The notes: a model not told the origin generated them from the sequence alone. DNA of 64,000 bases from Zea mays (GCF_902167145.1 NC_050096.1:266436622-266500621), one strand, 5' to 3'. Positions 11,604 through 23,365 are shown, counted from the stretch's first letter. Made by a program: numbers and translations.

Positions 11604-13114
11604 AACTTGTTCTTCTTGTGCTCCCCTCGATCACACGCCTCTTCTTGATGAACCTGTTCATCATCTTGAGTTGGGGGATACACCATCGTTGAGGAAGAAG
11701 GTTGATCTTGCTCTTGTTGTTCCTGTGGTCGCACATCTCCAATCGCCATGCTGCGTATTGCGGCAGTCGGAACATCATCTTCATCTATATCCTCAAGATC
11801 AACTTGCTCTCTTGGAGAGCCATTAGTCTCATCAAATACAACGTCGCTAGAGACTTCAACCAAACCCGATGATTTGTTGAAGACTCTATACGCCTTTGTA
11901 TTTGAGTCATATCCTAGTAAAAACCCTTCTACAGCTTTGGGAGCAAATTTGGAATGTTTACCTTCCTTCACCAAAATGTAGCATTTGCTCCCAAATACAC
12001 GAAAGTAAGATACATTGGGTTTGTTACCGGTAAAGAGTTCGTAGGAGGTCTTCTTGAGGAGACGATGCAGATAGAGCCGGTTTATGGCGTGGCAAGCTGT
12101 GTTCACAGCTTCCGACCAAAACCGCTCGGGCGTCTTGAACTCTCCAAGCATCGTCCTCGCCATGTCGATAAGCGTCCTGTTCTTCCTCTCTACCACACCG
12201 TTTTGTTGTGGTGTGTAGGGAGCGGAGAACTCATGCTTGACACCTTCCTCCTCAAGATACTCCTCAACTTGTAAGTTCTTGAACTCGGACCCATTGTCGC
12301 TCCTTATCTTTTTCACCTTGAGCTTAAATTCATTTTGAGCCCTCCTTAGAAAGCGCTTTAGGGTCCCTTGGGTTTCTGATTTATCCTGCAAAAAGAACAC
12401 CCAAGTGAAGCGGGAAAAGTCATCTACAATTACAAGACCATACTTACTTCCCCTGATGCTAAGGTAGGCGACGGGTCCGAATAGGTCCATGTGGAGAAGC
12501 TCCAGTGGTCTTGACGTTGTCATCACATTCTTGCTGTGATGAGTGCTTCCCACATGTTTCCCTACCTGACAAGCTGCACAAGGTCTATCTTTTTCGAAGC
12601 AGACATTGGTTAGTCCTAACACATGTTCTCCCTTTAGAAGTTTATGAAGGTTCTTCATCCCAACATATGCTAGACGGTGATGCCACAGCCAGCCCATGCT
12701 AGTCTTAGCTATTAAGCATGCATCTAGATCAGCCTCCTCTTTCGAAAAATCAACTAAGTAGAGTTTGTCGTCTAATACACCCTTAAATGATAATAAACCA
12801 TCACTCCTTCTAAAGACAGAAACATCAACATTTGTAAACAAACAATTGTAGCCCATGTGGCACAATTGACTTACAGATAGGAGGTTGTAACCAAGCGACT
12901 CTACTAGAAATACGTTTGAAATGGAGTGCTCGTTGGTGATGGCTATCTTGCCCAAGCCTTTGACCTTGCCTTGGTTCCCATCTCCAAAGATGATCGTATC
13001 CTGGGAATCCTTGTTCTTGACGTAGGAGGTGAACATTTTCTTCTCCCCCGTCATGTGGTTTGTGCATCCGCTGTCGATAATCCAGCTTGAGCCTCCGGAT
13101 GCATAAACCTGCAA
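11513..13114 (-). pseudogene. pol: Copia protease and integrase
   Basis: This 533-codon frame starts within the protease, with WIIDSGCTNHMTG carrying the catalytic DSG at residues 13-15. The GAG-pre-integrase segment (LWHHRLAYVGMKNLHKL and the CxxC of CAACQVGK) follows near residues 145-190. The integrase core has HMDLFGPV, VDDFSRFTW and DNGSEF...PYTPQQNGVVERKN, giving the D, D and E of the catalytic triad at roughly residues 210-320. It ends after a Gln/Glu-rich linker where a frameshift throws it out of the RT frame. Integrase inserts the cDNA into the genome. The block is well preserved but cannot be joined to the RT. Confidence 0.9.
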
Positions 13115-13120
13115 GGTAAT

Positions 13121-14245
13121 TTACACTTGGGTTTTAGGTACCCAACTCTTGTTGGGTCCTACAAGGTTAGTCACAATTGCTTTTGGAACCCAAATACAAG
13201 TCTTATCTCCCTTGCATTTGAATCCCAACTTCCTAGCAACTACTTTCTCATTCTTACAAAAATTTGCAAACGAAGTATTGCAAGCATGGTAAATAGTAGA
13301 AGGTTCACTACATACTTTCCTAGGCACATGATGCATAACATGATTTCTCCTAGGTTTACCATGCACAAAAGTAGAGCTAGAAGCAAACATAGCATGTGAA
13401 TTAAACGTATCATAACTCCTATTATAATGAGCATTTCTAGAAAGTTTTCTATCATGAATGTAAGCATGATATTTTTGGGAACTACTAGCCATAGGAGCCT
13501 TCCCTTTCTCCTTGTTGAGAACGGGAGCCTTTTGGCTTGTTAAGTTCTTGGTTTCCTTTCGAAAACCAAGTCCATCCTTAATAGAGGGGTGTCTACCCAC
13601 GGTGTAGGCATCCCTAGCAAATTTTAATTGATCAAAATTAATTTTGCAAGTCTTAAGTTGAGCATTAAGACTTGCCGCCTCATCATTTAATTTGGTAATA
13701 GACATAAGGTGTTCATTACAAGCATCAACATCAAAATCCTTACATCTATTACAAATGCTAACATGCTCTACACATGAACTAGATTTACTTGCTTCCTCTA
13801 GCTTAGCATTTAAATCATCATTTACACTCTTTAAGCTAGACATAGTTTCATGGCAAGCAGATAATTCAGAAGATAGCATTTCATTCCTTTTAATTTCTAA
13901 ATCAAGAGATTTTTGCACACTAACAAACTTATCATGCTCCTCATATAAAATGTCCTCTTGCTTTTCTAACAATCTATCCTTTTCATTTAGAGCATCAATC
14001 AACTCATTGATTTTATCTACTTTAGCTCTATCTAAGCCCTTTAATAAATCAGTATAATCTACTTCATCATCACTAGAATCTTCATCGCTAGAAGTAGAGT
14101 ACTTGGGGGAATCTCGAACACTCACCTTCTTTTCCTTGGCCATGAGGCAGGTGTGGCATTCGTTGGGGAAGAGCGAAGATTTGTTGAAGGCCGAGACTGC
14201 CAGTCCTTCATCGTCAGAGTCGGATGAAGAGTAGTCCAAGGGCAC
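13121..14245 (-). pseudogene. gag: Copia gag, C-terminal two thirds
   Basis: The 374-codon frame encodes the acidic Ser/Asp region, a long predicted coiled coil (about residues 70-190, rich in Leu, Lys, Glu and Asp), and a basic C-terminal region with Cys/His residues (CNTSFANFCKN and KCKGDKTCIW-like). It ends in a TAA only a few codons before the protease frame. The N-terminal nucleocapsid part is missing: the sequence upstream jumps straight into the LTR remnant. Gag would form the particle that packages element RNA. The apparent ATG at 14245 is accidental. Confidence 0.82.
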
Positions 14246-14295
14246 TTAATCACCAAAATATTGTAGAAATGGCCCAAGGGCACATTTCCCTTTCA
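14239..14295 (-). repeat. 57-bp remnant of the 5' LTR
   Basis: Read on the minus strand, it begins TGAAAGGGAAATGTGCCC and matches the first bases of the LTR at 9792 in layout (TTTTGGTGATT... compared with TTTTGGTGGTT...). It then joins gag directly. TTGGACTA occurs near the break both in the full LTR and at the gag join, suggesting deletion at a short shared sequence. Confidence 0.75.
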
Positions 14296-14960
14296 AACAC
14301 GGCTAGGGTTCGTTTCCTGGGAGCGCGGCTGCGCGCGGCGCACGCAGGCGGAACCTGCGGTGGGCGGGGTGGCTGGCGGGAGCTCACGCGGGAATGGTGA
14401 AGATTTCGCGCGGGGGGAGGTGCGCTCCGGTGAATCCTCTTGCGGCTATATACGACGACAGTGCTCCCTCCTTTTCCCCTCCTCTCGCTACTCGTTTTTC
14501 TTCCACCCCTCCCCCCTCGTGAGAGACCAACGACGAGCGGCTGCGCGTCGCGGCTGCGTCCAGCTCCGCCTGGTGCCGGGACTCTGTGGTGTTGGGCATC
14601 TGCTTCATCTCTGGTCGATCTGCTTCCTATACTTCTAGATCTGCTCTGTCTCCGTTGCTATGGCCTTGACCCTAAGGTGAAATCAACCCCCAATCGTTCT
14701 ATTTTCTAGTTCATGCTTCATGAGTTAGGGTTTGGTACAATGTGTTGTTCATGTTATACCTGCTGCGATTTTGATTTTCATGTGGTTTTCTTTGGATTTA
14801 TATTAAAATGGTCGATGATGTTGTCCTTTACGTTCACTTGGAGGTATCATATAGATGATGCAGCCGTGTTCTTTTTCCTTACTGATTCATTTTGCAAGCA
14901 TGCTGAGGCCAAGCAGGGTATGATTAGATTAATTCTTGTATCATTGTTATATGCATGTAG
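14296..14960 (+). promoter_or_regulatory. Leader and promoter region of the PIF-like element
   Basis: A GC-rich stretch contains a TATA-like box (GGCTATATACG, about 14443-14453), followed by a pyrimidine-rich leader. A probable 5'-UTR intron runs from a GT after CCTAAG (about 14676) to TGCATGTAG just before the ATG at 14961. No other gene is seen here. Confidence 0.55.
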
Positions 14961-17900
14961 ATGGATCCCTCTTTGAGCCGTGAGCTGTTGTGTAAGCAAG
15001 CAGCTGCCTTGATAGTAGTGATGGTTTCATTTGTTACAACTAGGCTTAAAAGAAAAAGGTTTGATCCTGAAGTAGAGCCTGATCCTCTAGTCTATGTACT
15101 TAGGGAACAAAGTGAACTTTACAGACAGAGGACCCTCAACATGATTTATAACTCCACTGATGTAGAGTGCATTTCCATGCTTAGGATGAAGAGAGCCCCT
15201 TTTTTGCTTTTATGCACGACCTTTAGAGAGAGGGGACTGGTAACTGATAGGGAGGGGGTTGTGACGGAACCTCCCAAGTAATTAGGCCCACCTACAGTTG
15301 TCCTTGTCACACAGACATCAGACAACCCTGTAGGTGCCCCTGAACTACTTGACAAGTTCGGTATCTTTCCTTACCTTACCAGGAACGTCTCACCCATCTT
15401 GTAGACATTACAGAACATCGGAGATAAAGAAATGCGGAAGCGAATTACATAAACTTTACATTTATTTCAAAAGTAAGCTTGAGTTATATTATTACAGACC
15501 AGCCTAAAAGTGAGTGCATAGGAGTAATATTATACAAACCAGGGAGGCAAAAACTCCTCCCAAGAAGCTAAAAGCAAAAGATCCTAAACGGAGGACCGAG
15601 TCCTCCCGCACCTCAGTCTTGATTTTCTTCTTTTGGAACCACCTTGGCACAGAAGTAGCAAAAGTCTGCTACTTCCTCACCTAAAAACAACAAAGGGATA
15701 AACCCTGAGTATGGAATACTCAGCAAGTCTTACCCGACTAAAGAAAAGACTCTCAAGGGTATGCTGGTTATGTGGGAGTCAAGGTAAGGCTTTTCAATAT
15801 TCAAAGACTCTGTTTTGCGGAATTGCTTACTAAAGTGGATCCTTAAAAATCCAGTTTTAATTTGTCAAGTTAAGTAAAATTACCTGTACTAGAGTTCTTT
15901 CTACCCTAGTTCAATCATTGGTCCTGCACTAGCCAATTTCTTAACAAAAACCCATCATCTTTAGTGGAATGCTACGTGTAAGTCAGTGGCCAAGTCTCCA
16001 TAACCGCGGAGGTACGGCGATCCGAATCGATTATACTCAGCTGAGGATCTCCAATCACACGACATATGTAGCACTTAACCCTTGCATATGTCAACCCGCC
16101 ACCGGGGTTCTTAAGACCGGATCAGGTTCACGCAGACCGAGAGCACAGATACACCACCGTCCAGCCTCTTGCCACGGAGGGTACACGCTACTCTCGCCAC
16201 CGCTCCACGCCCATCTCGTGTTGTCTTATTCCGGCCTTAGTCTGCCCGAGGCAAGGCTTACCCATGACGAGGCATGTGACCAGTTAAAGGGTCCTCGGTC
16301 AGCAGGCCTACATCGAGACGGTCCTTAATCGACTCAGACGGAGACACTACACCGAGACTCTCTTCTCGTGCAAGTCACCCGCCCGGTCTCAGCTTAATCT
16401 TTTTAACCAAAAAAACTTGGTACCTGACAGAGGTACATCTTTTCCGATGTTGGACCCATCATGGCCATGATGGATCCACCATCAAATTTTATTTTCGAAA
16501 ACATCCCACCCACTTTTGCCACATCATATTTTGTAAAAACAAAACATTTTGTTTTTCTAAAGCAAGACTAAGCATCAAAATCTTTTTGTAAAACGGGTGA
16601 TCAAGGAAGGTAATCAAGTTCAAGGAAGGTAATGCAGGAATTGTTTTAGCAATCAACTCCTATCACCTAATGCAGCAATCAAGTGAGAAAGATTTTAAAA
16701 ACATCAAGGAAGGTGGCAAATGCACCGGGGCTTGCCTTCGTTTGCAGGTGATTCAGGCTCGGATCCACAAATGTCGAAGTAGAAACTATTCCCGGCCTGA
16801 GTGTCCAAAGGTGGTTGCACTTGCTCTTCAGTTACTTCTATTTCTTCTCGTTCTAATCATAACCATACGTATGTATAAGAATGGATGCCATGGGATGCTC
16901 ATGAGGATGCAAAGACAACATAAACTTATTATTTATGTCTTGAATACAACTTGCCTTCACGGAGTTCCGGGAACTTAGGGTTTCCGGAGTCGGTAAAGGA
17001 GTTCATAGGACAGGGGGGGTGTTTTGGGGTTTGGTGATCAAACAAGGTCCAAATCAATTCAAACTCTACCCTAGGCTTCTAAATATTGTATAATACTCAT
17101 ATAAAAATTTTGAGCATTTTAGGACTTATTAATTATTTTCTAAAAATCTATAACCAAGACTTTTAGCTACTTTAAATTCCCTAAAATTTCTTACTTCCAC
17201 TAAAAATCACAAACTTATTTTTATTAAATACTATGGAAAATAACAAACCTAGGAAAATTAGTTTCACAATTTTAGCATTTTTCTATATTTTTCTACACAT
17301 TTATAAAGTTTTCCTGAAAAAGAAAAAGAAAAGGGATAAACAGAACTGGGCCGATTCTGGCCCAGACGGCCCAAGCCTCAGAGAAAACGGGACGCGCCCG
17401 CGCCCGCGAGGGAGATTTTGCGCAGAGGCCCTCGGCGTTTTGACTAAACCAGAACAGGGTCGCTTACTGTTTTCGCAAGTCACTAACAAATCACAGAAAA
17501 ACCCTCGGGTTTCTGTTTCTTCGCAGGGGAAGGTCCCCGACCACGGCAGCGCACGGAGAGGCTCCGGCGAGCATCTACGCCGGCCGATTAAGGCAATGAC
17601 CGGCGCTCCCGAGCGGTGGACACCAAATCGGGGCTTACCCGAGCATTTCCCCTAACTAAATTGCACGAATGGCGACCTATTACGCTCTGTCCACGTGAAC
17701 CGAGAACATTGCGGATGGGTGAAGGTGTTCCCGGTAATCCATGGTGGCTTGGTTCAATCAAAAGGGTCAGAGAACATGTGGAAAGCCTAGGGATGTTAGA
17801 ACAAGCAACGGTGCAGCTTGAACTAACCTGGGTTGAGCCGGCTGCGGTGAGCTCGATTCGGCGGTGCTTCAGAACAGAATTGGGGGAAACTAGAAATTGG

Positions 17901-20408
17901 AGCGTGCTGGTGGAGGATTGAGGGTGGGAGCAGGTGCAATAGCTTCGGGATGACCTAGCACAGCTGCCTAGGGGCTCAATTTATAGTGCTCGCGGCGGTG
18001 GTGCTCAATTTGGATGGAGATGAGCGACGGCCGGAGGCAGGGAAGAAGCTTGGCGCGCGGAGTACGTGTCCCATAGCGTGGCAGTAATTCCGGTGAGCCA
18101 CGGGGAGTCCAAAGGAGGTCACGGCGACACGGTGAAAGTGTAGAGCCACGCGGCACCCGGCCGAGAGGCGGCGGTCGACGGCGAGTACTCACCGCCAGCC
18201 GCAAAGTCGAAGGAGGACAGGGGGGTTCGTCGGAGTGGTGGCCAGCTCACTGGTGACGAGGACCTTACCGCGACAGACTTATCTAGTGACCGCCGAGCAC
18301 GAATCACAGCGACGACGATCGACGGCGACGGTCACCGGCGATGGGCAGGGGGGGTGAACCTGTGATCTTCTTCAGTACTGTACCATGGCGATCCCATTCA
18401 GACAGTCTGTCAGCTGAACTTGGAGCATTATTATCTCTTAATTTCTAATGTCAACACATGTCGAGCTCTGCAGCAAAAGTGTAGAGCAATATACCATCTA
18501 CAATTCGACTATAGGACTTGAACATATTTGAGCACTGGATTATGCTCAAAACCTAGCTTGAAGTCGAGGTCAGTTCACTGCTAGTCTGAAAATTCAGACA
18601 TAACAGCCTGACAACCCAACTTTAGGCTTGGTTTTCTCTAAATTCTTCTTAACAACTAAGCTCACAACCTTAAGCAAAGTTGTTCTCCTATAATGGGTCT
18701 TCAACTTTGATGTGGTGACCTAGGGTAAAAACCCTATACTTTGTAAGTTACAAAGTCCCAAAGTTGAGCCCATTCACTGATTTTCAGACTTAGAGCACAA
18801 CTCAAATGAGGTCCATTTTGCACTTAGGTCCAAAACCTTGGGTTTTGTTTTCAAGTACACATTTTTTTGAACCAAGGGACTTAAGAAACCTATTTGACTT
18901 GGTTTTTGCACTTTAGCCCAAAAGTGGACTAATTTTGCATATAAGCCCCTAGGGTTTGGTTTAGGGTTTTCCAGGGTTCCAATTAGGGTTTCTGGTATCT
19001 CAGGGGTACAAAAGTGATTCAAGCTTATTCTTAGGGTCATTTTATGACTTTTACCCTAAAGTATTTAGGTTTTCTTAACTTGGGTAAAGTTTTACCCCTA
19101 TAATCCCCATTTAGGGTTAGGTTCCTTAACCAGGGTTCTAGTTGCAAAACACTTAAAACAATACAACTTGTTTGAAATTTTTGCCTAGTGAATGCACTCT
19201 AGGTGTGTCAAACATATGCAATGCCAATGCTCATGATGCCATGCTCAAGTTTTAGTTATAGTAACACCAGGGGTGTTACAGGGGTGTCAGTAGAGGAGCA
19301 AGTTGCCATGTTCCTGCATGTTGTTGGTCACAACCGAAGGTTTAGAGTTGTGCACCAGGCCTTTAGGAGGTCCATTCAGACAGTACACAAGCACTTTCAT
19401 CAGGTTTTGTATGTTGTTGGAGAGCTTAGGAAGGAACTTATCAAGGCACCTAGCCCTACCACTCACCCAAAGATCACTGGAAGCTATAGATGGAATCCAT
19501 ATTTAAAGGTATTTGCCTACCTTGGGTTCATTAGTTGTTCATATTCACATGTTCATTTATCTTACATATATGTTTTTTAGGACTGCATTGGTGCCATTGA
19601 TGGCACCCATGTGCTGGCAAGGGTGCCTAGACACATGCAGCAAGCTTTCAGGGGTAGGAAAACTAACCCGACACAAAATGTGATGGTTGCTGTGGACTTT
19701 GACCTCAAAGACCTTAGTGGGGCTTTATGGGATAGTGACTCCAATGCTATCTTGCTTGATCAGGAGCACTACCTTGGCCACTGCAAGGTAGCACTATGAT
19801 TTGTTTCCTATGTCTCCTTGCTTTTTTACTTGTCTAAAACACTATCTTTTCAATTACTTGATCAGGACCATCCAAAAGATGCAGAGTTCCTAAACTGCCC
19901 TATTAGGTTCTACACTAAGATGGAGGCCATTTTTAGCCATGCTATGGCCACTGGCAAATTTGCACTTGGTTCTGGTGAAGCCTTAGGACAGAACCAGGTT
20001 GATAGTGTTGCTACCAAGGTTGAGGGACCTGCCTTCACCTATATCTCTGAAGAGAGAGCACAAACTGATGTTGGAGAGGGTAGCAAGGCCACCGAGATCC
20101 CCTCCATAGCTGTGGGTAGGAAGAGGAAGATAGGGAACTTCAGTGAGGATGAGATGCTTATGTTGACCAATATGTCTGATGCAGTGAACAATGTGGCTAA
20201 TGCCCTTAGAGAGACTGGACCTGCCCATGTGGATGCTAACCTCTACCTAGCTGTGATGGAGATGCCTGGCTATTCTGAGGAGGCACTGATTGTTGCCTAC
20301 ACCTTCCTCCTGGACAACAAGGCTCAAGGCAGGGGCTTTGTTCACATGACTGAGGCACATAGAAACATTTGGCTTAGGACCTTCCTAGCTAAGAACTACT
20401 ACATGTAG
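14961..20408 (+). pseudogene. PIF/Harbinger transposase fused by deletion to Myb/SANT-like ORF
   Basis: The coding parts are 14961-15259, 19286-19508, 19581-19787 and 19866-20408, with GT-AG introns between the last three. The first two are separated by the solo LTR and its TSD. The N-terminal part has the RMKRAPF and FRERGL segments of the plant harbinger transposase, then EEQVAMFLHVVGHN and HFHQVL. The catalytic domain opens with CIGAIDGTHV (first Asp) and NVMVAVDFDLK, where the second Asp region should begin. At about 19709 it switches to DLSGALWDSD and DHPKDAEFLN, which belong to the Myb/SANT-like partner protein and run to a normal stop. The rest of the catalytic core is missing, so it cannot cut DNA. 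The fusion is in frame. Confidence 0.78.
15260..19280 (-). mobile_element. Solo LTR of a large-LTR gypsy element, minus strand, 4021 bp
   Basis: The ends are TGTGACGGAACC and GGGTGTTACA on the plus strand, so read on the minus strand the LTR starts TGTAACACCC. Five-base repeats GGGGT flank it (15255-15259 and 19281-19285), and the interrupted transposase frame is restored if one copy is removed. There is no internal domain. Its sequence differs from the two other large LTR families here, yet it carries the same row of palindromes (16004-16045). Several long open frames inside it show no recognisable protein. Confidence 0.88.
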
Positions 20409-22214
20409 GTGAATTACATGTTGGTGTGCACCACCACCCACTCTCTCTTCCTACCCACTCTCTCTTTTGACTACAACTGGGAATAGTTTGTTGTAGACAT
20501 TTTGGTGTGCAGTCTGGTTTACTCCCACCAGTCCTTTTGTCTAATTTACCTAGGAGGGTGGCTAACAATAGGTAACATTTGGGTGGACACCATTTGAACC
20601 CTAAGCTATTGGGCTCAAACTTATTGTAAGGCACTATTTGTGTAGCCTCTATTGGCTGTTGTGGTAAGTTTATATTATTTCATCCATTTCATACTATGAT
20701 TGAAGTTTTTACTTGGCCAGTGATGCTATATACACTAATCTAAGATGCATTTGCATTTGATGTGTTGTACTGCAGCTGAGGCCCGTGTTTACTTGTGCTT
20801 TCCTTTATGCCTATGATGACATAATTGCCATGGAACCATGTTGTCACTATTGCCCGTGTTAATGTGGATGATCTTTAAATTGTGAGGTACTGGGCATATG
20901 CTGAAAATTATGTTGTTTCCACCATGTTGTGATTATTGCCATGAAACCATGGAGCACATCCATGCCCAATGCAACTGTTATCCACCAAATATGACTTGAT
21001 GGCTGGGTTGGATGAATATCATGGTTTCATGGCTGCCCAGCTATGTTCCTTATGCTCCAAGTTAAAAGATCACATGAAAATGGCAATTATATCTGAGGAA
21101 AATCATTGCTATTGTCAATCTTGGATGGCTTCTTTGATGGATATGTTGCAGATGGATGCCCAACTACCTGACTATGTTGCAGATGGATATGTTATTCTTT
21201 CATGGCTTCTTTGATTGTAACTTGTAGCCAACAATGACAGTAATTGACATATGTTGTTGTAATGCTCTATTTTCTGTCAGCAAGGTCCATCTCTATTTTT
21301 TGTCAGCAATATCCATCTCTATTTTCTGTTTATGGGCCAGGCCGACCACAACCAGCTGCCAAACATATCCCCAGTTTGGCAGTTGGGCAGTTGGCCTCTT
21401 AGCCCAGCTGTCAAAAAGGGTCACAAACACGATCTCGCCTAGACCGAGCTCATTTTGTACAGCAACACAAACAAGGTGACTTGCACCAACTGGGCCAAGC
21501 CAACCTAGGGCTGTGCCAGTAGGGCAGCCGAGCCAGCCTGGTGCAGGGTCGCAAACACACCCATAGAAGCTTCGTGAGGCTTGGTAATGACAGTAGAGTG
21601 GGCGGTTGCGTGTCCGTGGATTTCCAATCAAACGGCTGAAAAACAAAAGACTGACGTGGACACTATGAATGGGTAACTTTGTTCCCTGGTTTAATATATA
21701 GAAATGTTTCGCTTCTTTCCCCAAATCACACACGGGGGGAGGGTAATGTTGTCTTTGTCTTTGTGTCTCAAAGATCAATAATTTTCATTTATATAATCTG
21801 GCTATCTAAACAGCTACACAGATTATAATCTCCACATATTATAATCTAAATTTTATAATCCAGATTATAATATAGGTTATATATAATTTATAAGCTGAAA
21901 TAAACTGTTCTTTGATTGGTAGGTGGAGAGAAACAATTTCCTTCGTTAGCGTTTTCATTTTGCTGTTCCTTATCCTGTCTTTACTCATTTTCACGTAGAT
22001 CGATTGTATTCACAGCATTGCGTAGTATAAAAAATGATAAAAGATCGTTATTCCACTTGGAGTTTTGTTCTAGGTCCTCTTTAATATAAGTTTTTTTTTC
22101 TAAAAACGGTTAAGCCACGGCTTCAACTTATCGCAAAAAAGTCGCTTCAGTTTTTTAGGTTGGTTTTGATTTCAAAAGTCATTCTTACATGTGCATGCAT
22201 ACTTAAAACTTTTA
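20409..22214. other. 3' flank of the PIF-like element and intergenic DNA
   Basis: I see no supported gene. The part up to about 21250 continues the transposon's 3' untranslated region. Around 21790-21900 there are repeated ATAATCT and AGATTAT blocks in inverted order, likely a decayed MITE. A long open frame on the minus strand at 21293-21778 has no recognisable domain. Confidence 0.5.
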
Positions 22215-22330
22215 CTAGACGAGTGCCCGTGCGTTGCAACGGGAACATCTAATAATATGATAACTTATGTACAAATGTGTGTTATATTGTTATGAGAAAA
22301 TGTTTCGGAATCCATTGTGATCCACATGGC

Positions 22331-22566
22331 GCGCCAGCAGCCGGAGCGAGTGCCGCCGCAGCGGCGTCCTGTCGGTTGCGGAGGTGGTTGGAAGCGCGAC
22401 GGGGTTTGCGGGAGCCCGCCCCTGAGCGGCGGGCTGTTCGCGGCGGCGACGAGCGCCAGCAGCCGGAGCGAGTGCCGCCGCAGCGGCGTCCTGTCGGTTG
22501 TGGAGGTGGTTGGAAGCGCGGCGGGGTTTGCGGGAGCCCGCCCCTGAGCGGCGGGCTGTTCGCGGG
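22331..22566. repeat. Tandem 122-bp GC-rich repeat in the Helitron (two copies, third at 23279-23361)
   Basis: The unit starts GCGCCAGCAGCCGGAGCGAG and recurs at 22331, 22453 and 23279. The first two are in tandem at a 122-bp period; the third, partial, copy belongs to the HEAT-repeat fragment. The first two are therefore probably duplicated pieces of that captured exon. Confidence 0.8.
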
Positions 22567-22567
22567 G

Positions 22568-23095
22568 TACCCCGTGGTGGGCCCGAGGACGTGCTGCTGA
22601 CGGTGTGCCCCTGGGACCCGCGCGTGCGGGGCGGCACCCTCTTCCACCAGACCACCTTCAGCCTCCCCGTGCGCCGCGCCGTGCTGTTCGTCGTCGAGGT
22701 GCACCGGCTGCGGGACCTGGAGCCCAGGGCGCTGTGTGGCGTGGAGCTCTACGACGGCATCCTCATGCGCTACGTGAAGGCGTCCACAACCTACCTAGGC
22801 AAGCCCGCGCCGCGCGGGGAGCCGTCGGGAGACATGGTGGACTTCGACATCACATACTACCGCAGCTGTGACCCCGGGCAGGCGCGCCTGTTCGAGGACG
22901 TGCTGGAGGAGGTCGAGCAGATGGGCATCTTCAAGTACGGTGGCCTGCCGCACTGGGGCAAGAACCGCAACCTCGCCTTCGTCGGTGCCGCGCGCAAGTA
23001 CCCCGGCCTGCCGCGCGCAAGTACCCCGGCCTGCCGCGCTTCCTGCGCGTCAAGGACGCCTACGACCCCGACGGCCTCTTCTCCAGCGGTGGCGG
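22568..23095 (+). pseudogene. Captured fragment of an L-gulonolactone oxidase-like gene (C-terminal part)
   Basis: The frame reads a C-terminal piece of the plant L-gulono-1,4-lactone oxidase family (D-arabinono-lactone oxidase domain). It includes [35 protein letters not shown] and the conserved GLPHWGKN, ending at [11 protein letters not shown]. The family oxidises lactones to ascorbate-type products with FAD. A 22-bp direct duplication (about 22987-23034) shifts the frame after KYPGLPR; the alternative frame resumes FLRVKDAY. There is no FAD-binding N-terminus, so it is a relict, not an enzyme. It lies inside the Helitron on its antisense strand. Confidence 0.8.
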
Positions 23096-23365
23096 TGAGC
23101 GCTGCGGCCAGCTGCGCGCACTGGTCCTGCTCGTGGAGCACGACATAGGTGAGCGGGGCCAACGCCGCGGGCGGTGCGCGCACGGAGGAGTCCGGGTCCC
23201 GGACGCGGCGCATCGCGGCGGCCAGGAGCCTGGGCACGAGTGCCGCGATGGCGTCCCGCGGGTGCTCCCCGGCGACGAGCGCCAGCAGCCGGAGCGAGTG
23301 CCGCCGCAACGGCGTCCTGTCGGTTGCGGAGGTGGTTGGAAGCACGGCGGGGTTTGCGGGAGGGC
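23085..23365 (-). pseudogene. Captured HEAT-repeat gene fragment (TORTIFOLIA1/SPIRAL2-like)
   Basis: The minus-strand frame has a helical-repeat pattern, [36 protein letters not shown] and [33 protein letters not shown]-type motifs are typical of the N-terminal HEAT repeats of plant TORTIFOLIA1-like microtubule-associated proteins; that match is from memory and moderately sure. It abuts the oxidase fragment tail to tail at about 23090. It has neither start nor microtubule-binding C-terminus and is a captured exon piece in Helitron sense orientation. Confidence 0.6.

Larger units (their letters stand above)
10986..14295 (-). mobile_element. Ty1/copia element, Ji/Opie type, minus strand, 5' part
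   Basis: Reading leftwards: a 57-bp remnant of the 5' LTR (14295-14239), gag, protease-integrase and the first part of the RT, cut at LYGLKQA by insertion of the plus-strand copia element at 10985/10986. The remaining 3' part should lie left of the window. Most of the 5' LTR, the primer-binding site and the gag N-terminus are missing by deletion. It inserted into the leader of the PIF-like element (AACAC at 14296-14300 is the expected TSD copy). Confidence 0.87.
14296..21250 (+). mobile_element. PIF/Harbinger-like DNA transposon, internally deleted
   Basis: The block has a GC-rich leader (14296-14650), a leader intron, transposase exons and a Myb/SANT-like C-terminal exon. It is split by a solo LTR at 15260-19280. 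The left terminus lies beyond the copia insertion. I could not identify the right terminal inverted repeat; the limit given is approximate. The presence of DDE_Tnp_4-type and Myb-like coding sequence on one strand is typical of the superfamily. Confidence 0.7.

Noticed and set aside
21293..21778. 161-codon minus-strand frame with repeated GWLG-like text
   Set aside because: No known family, in the flank of a transposon, and the repeats come from GGGCAG/GGCCAAG DNA repeats.
22331..23361. Regular repeats considered as a CRISPR or satellite array
   Set aside because: Only three copies of a coding-derived unit inside a Helitron, with no spacers of constant length, in a plant genome.
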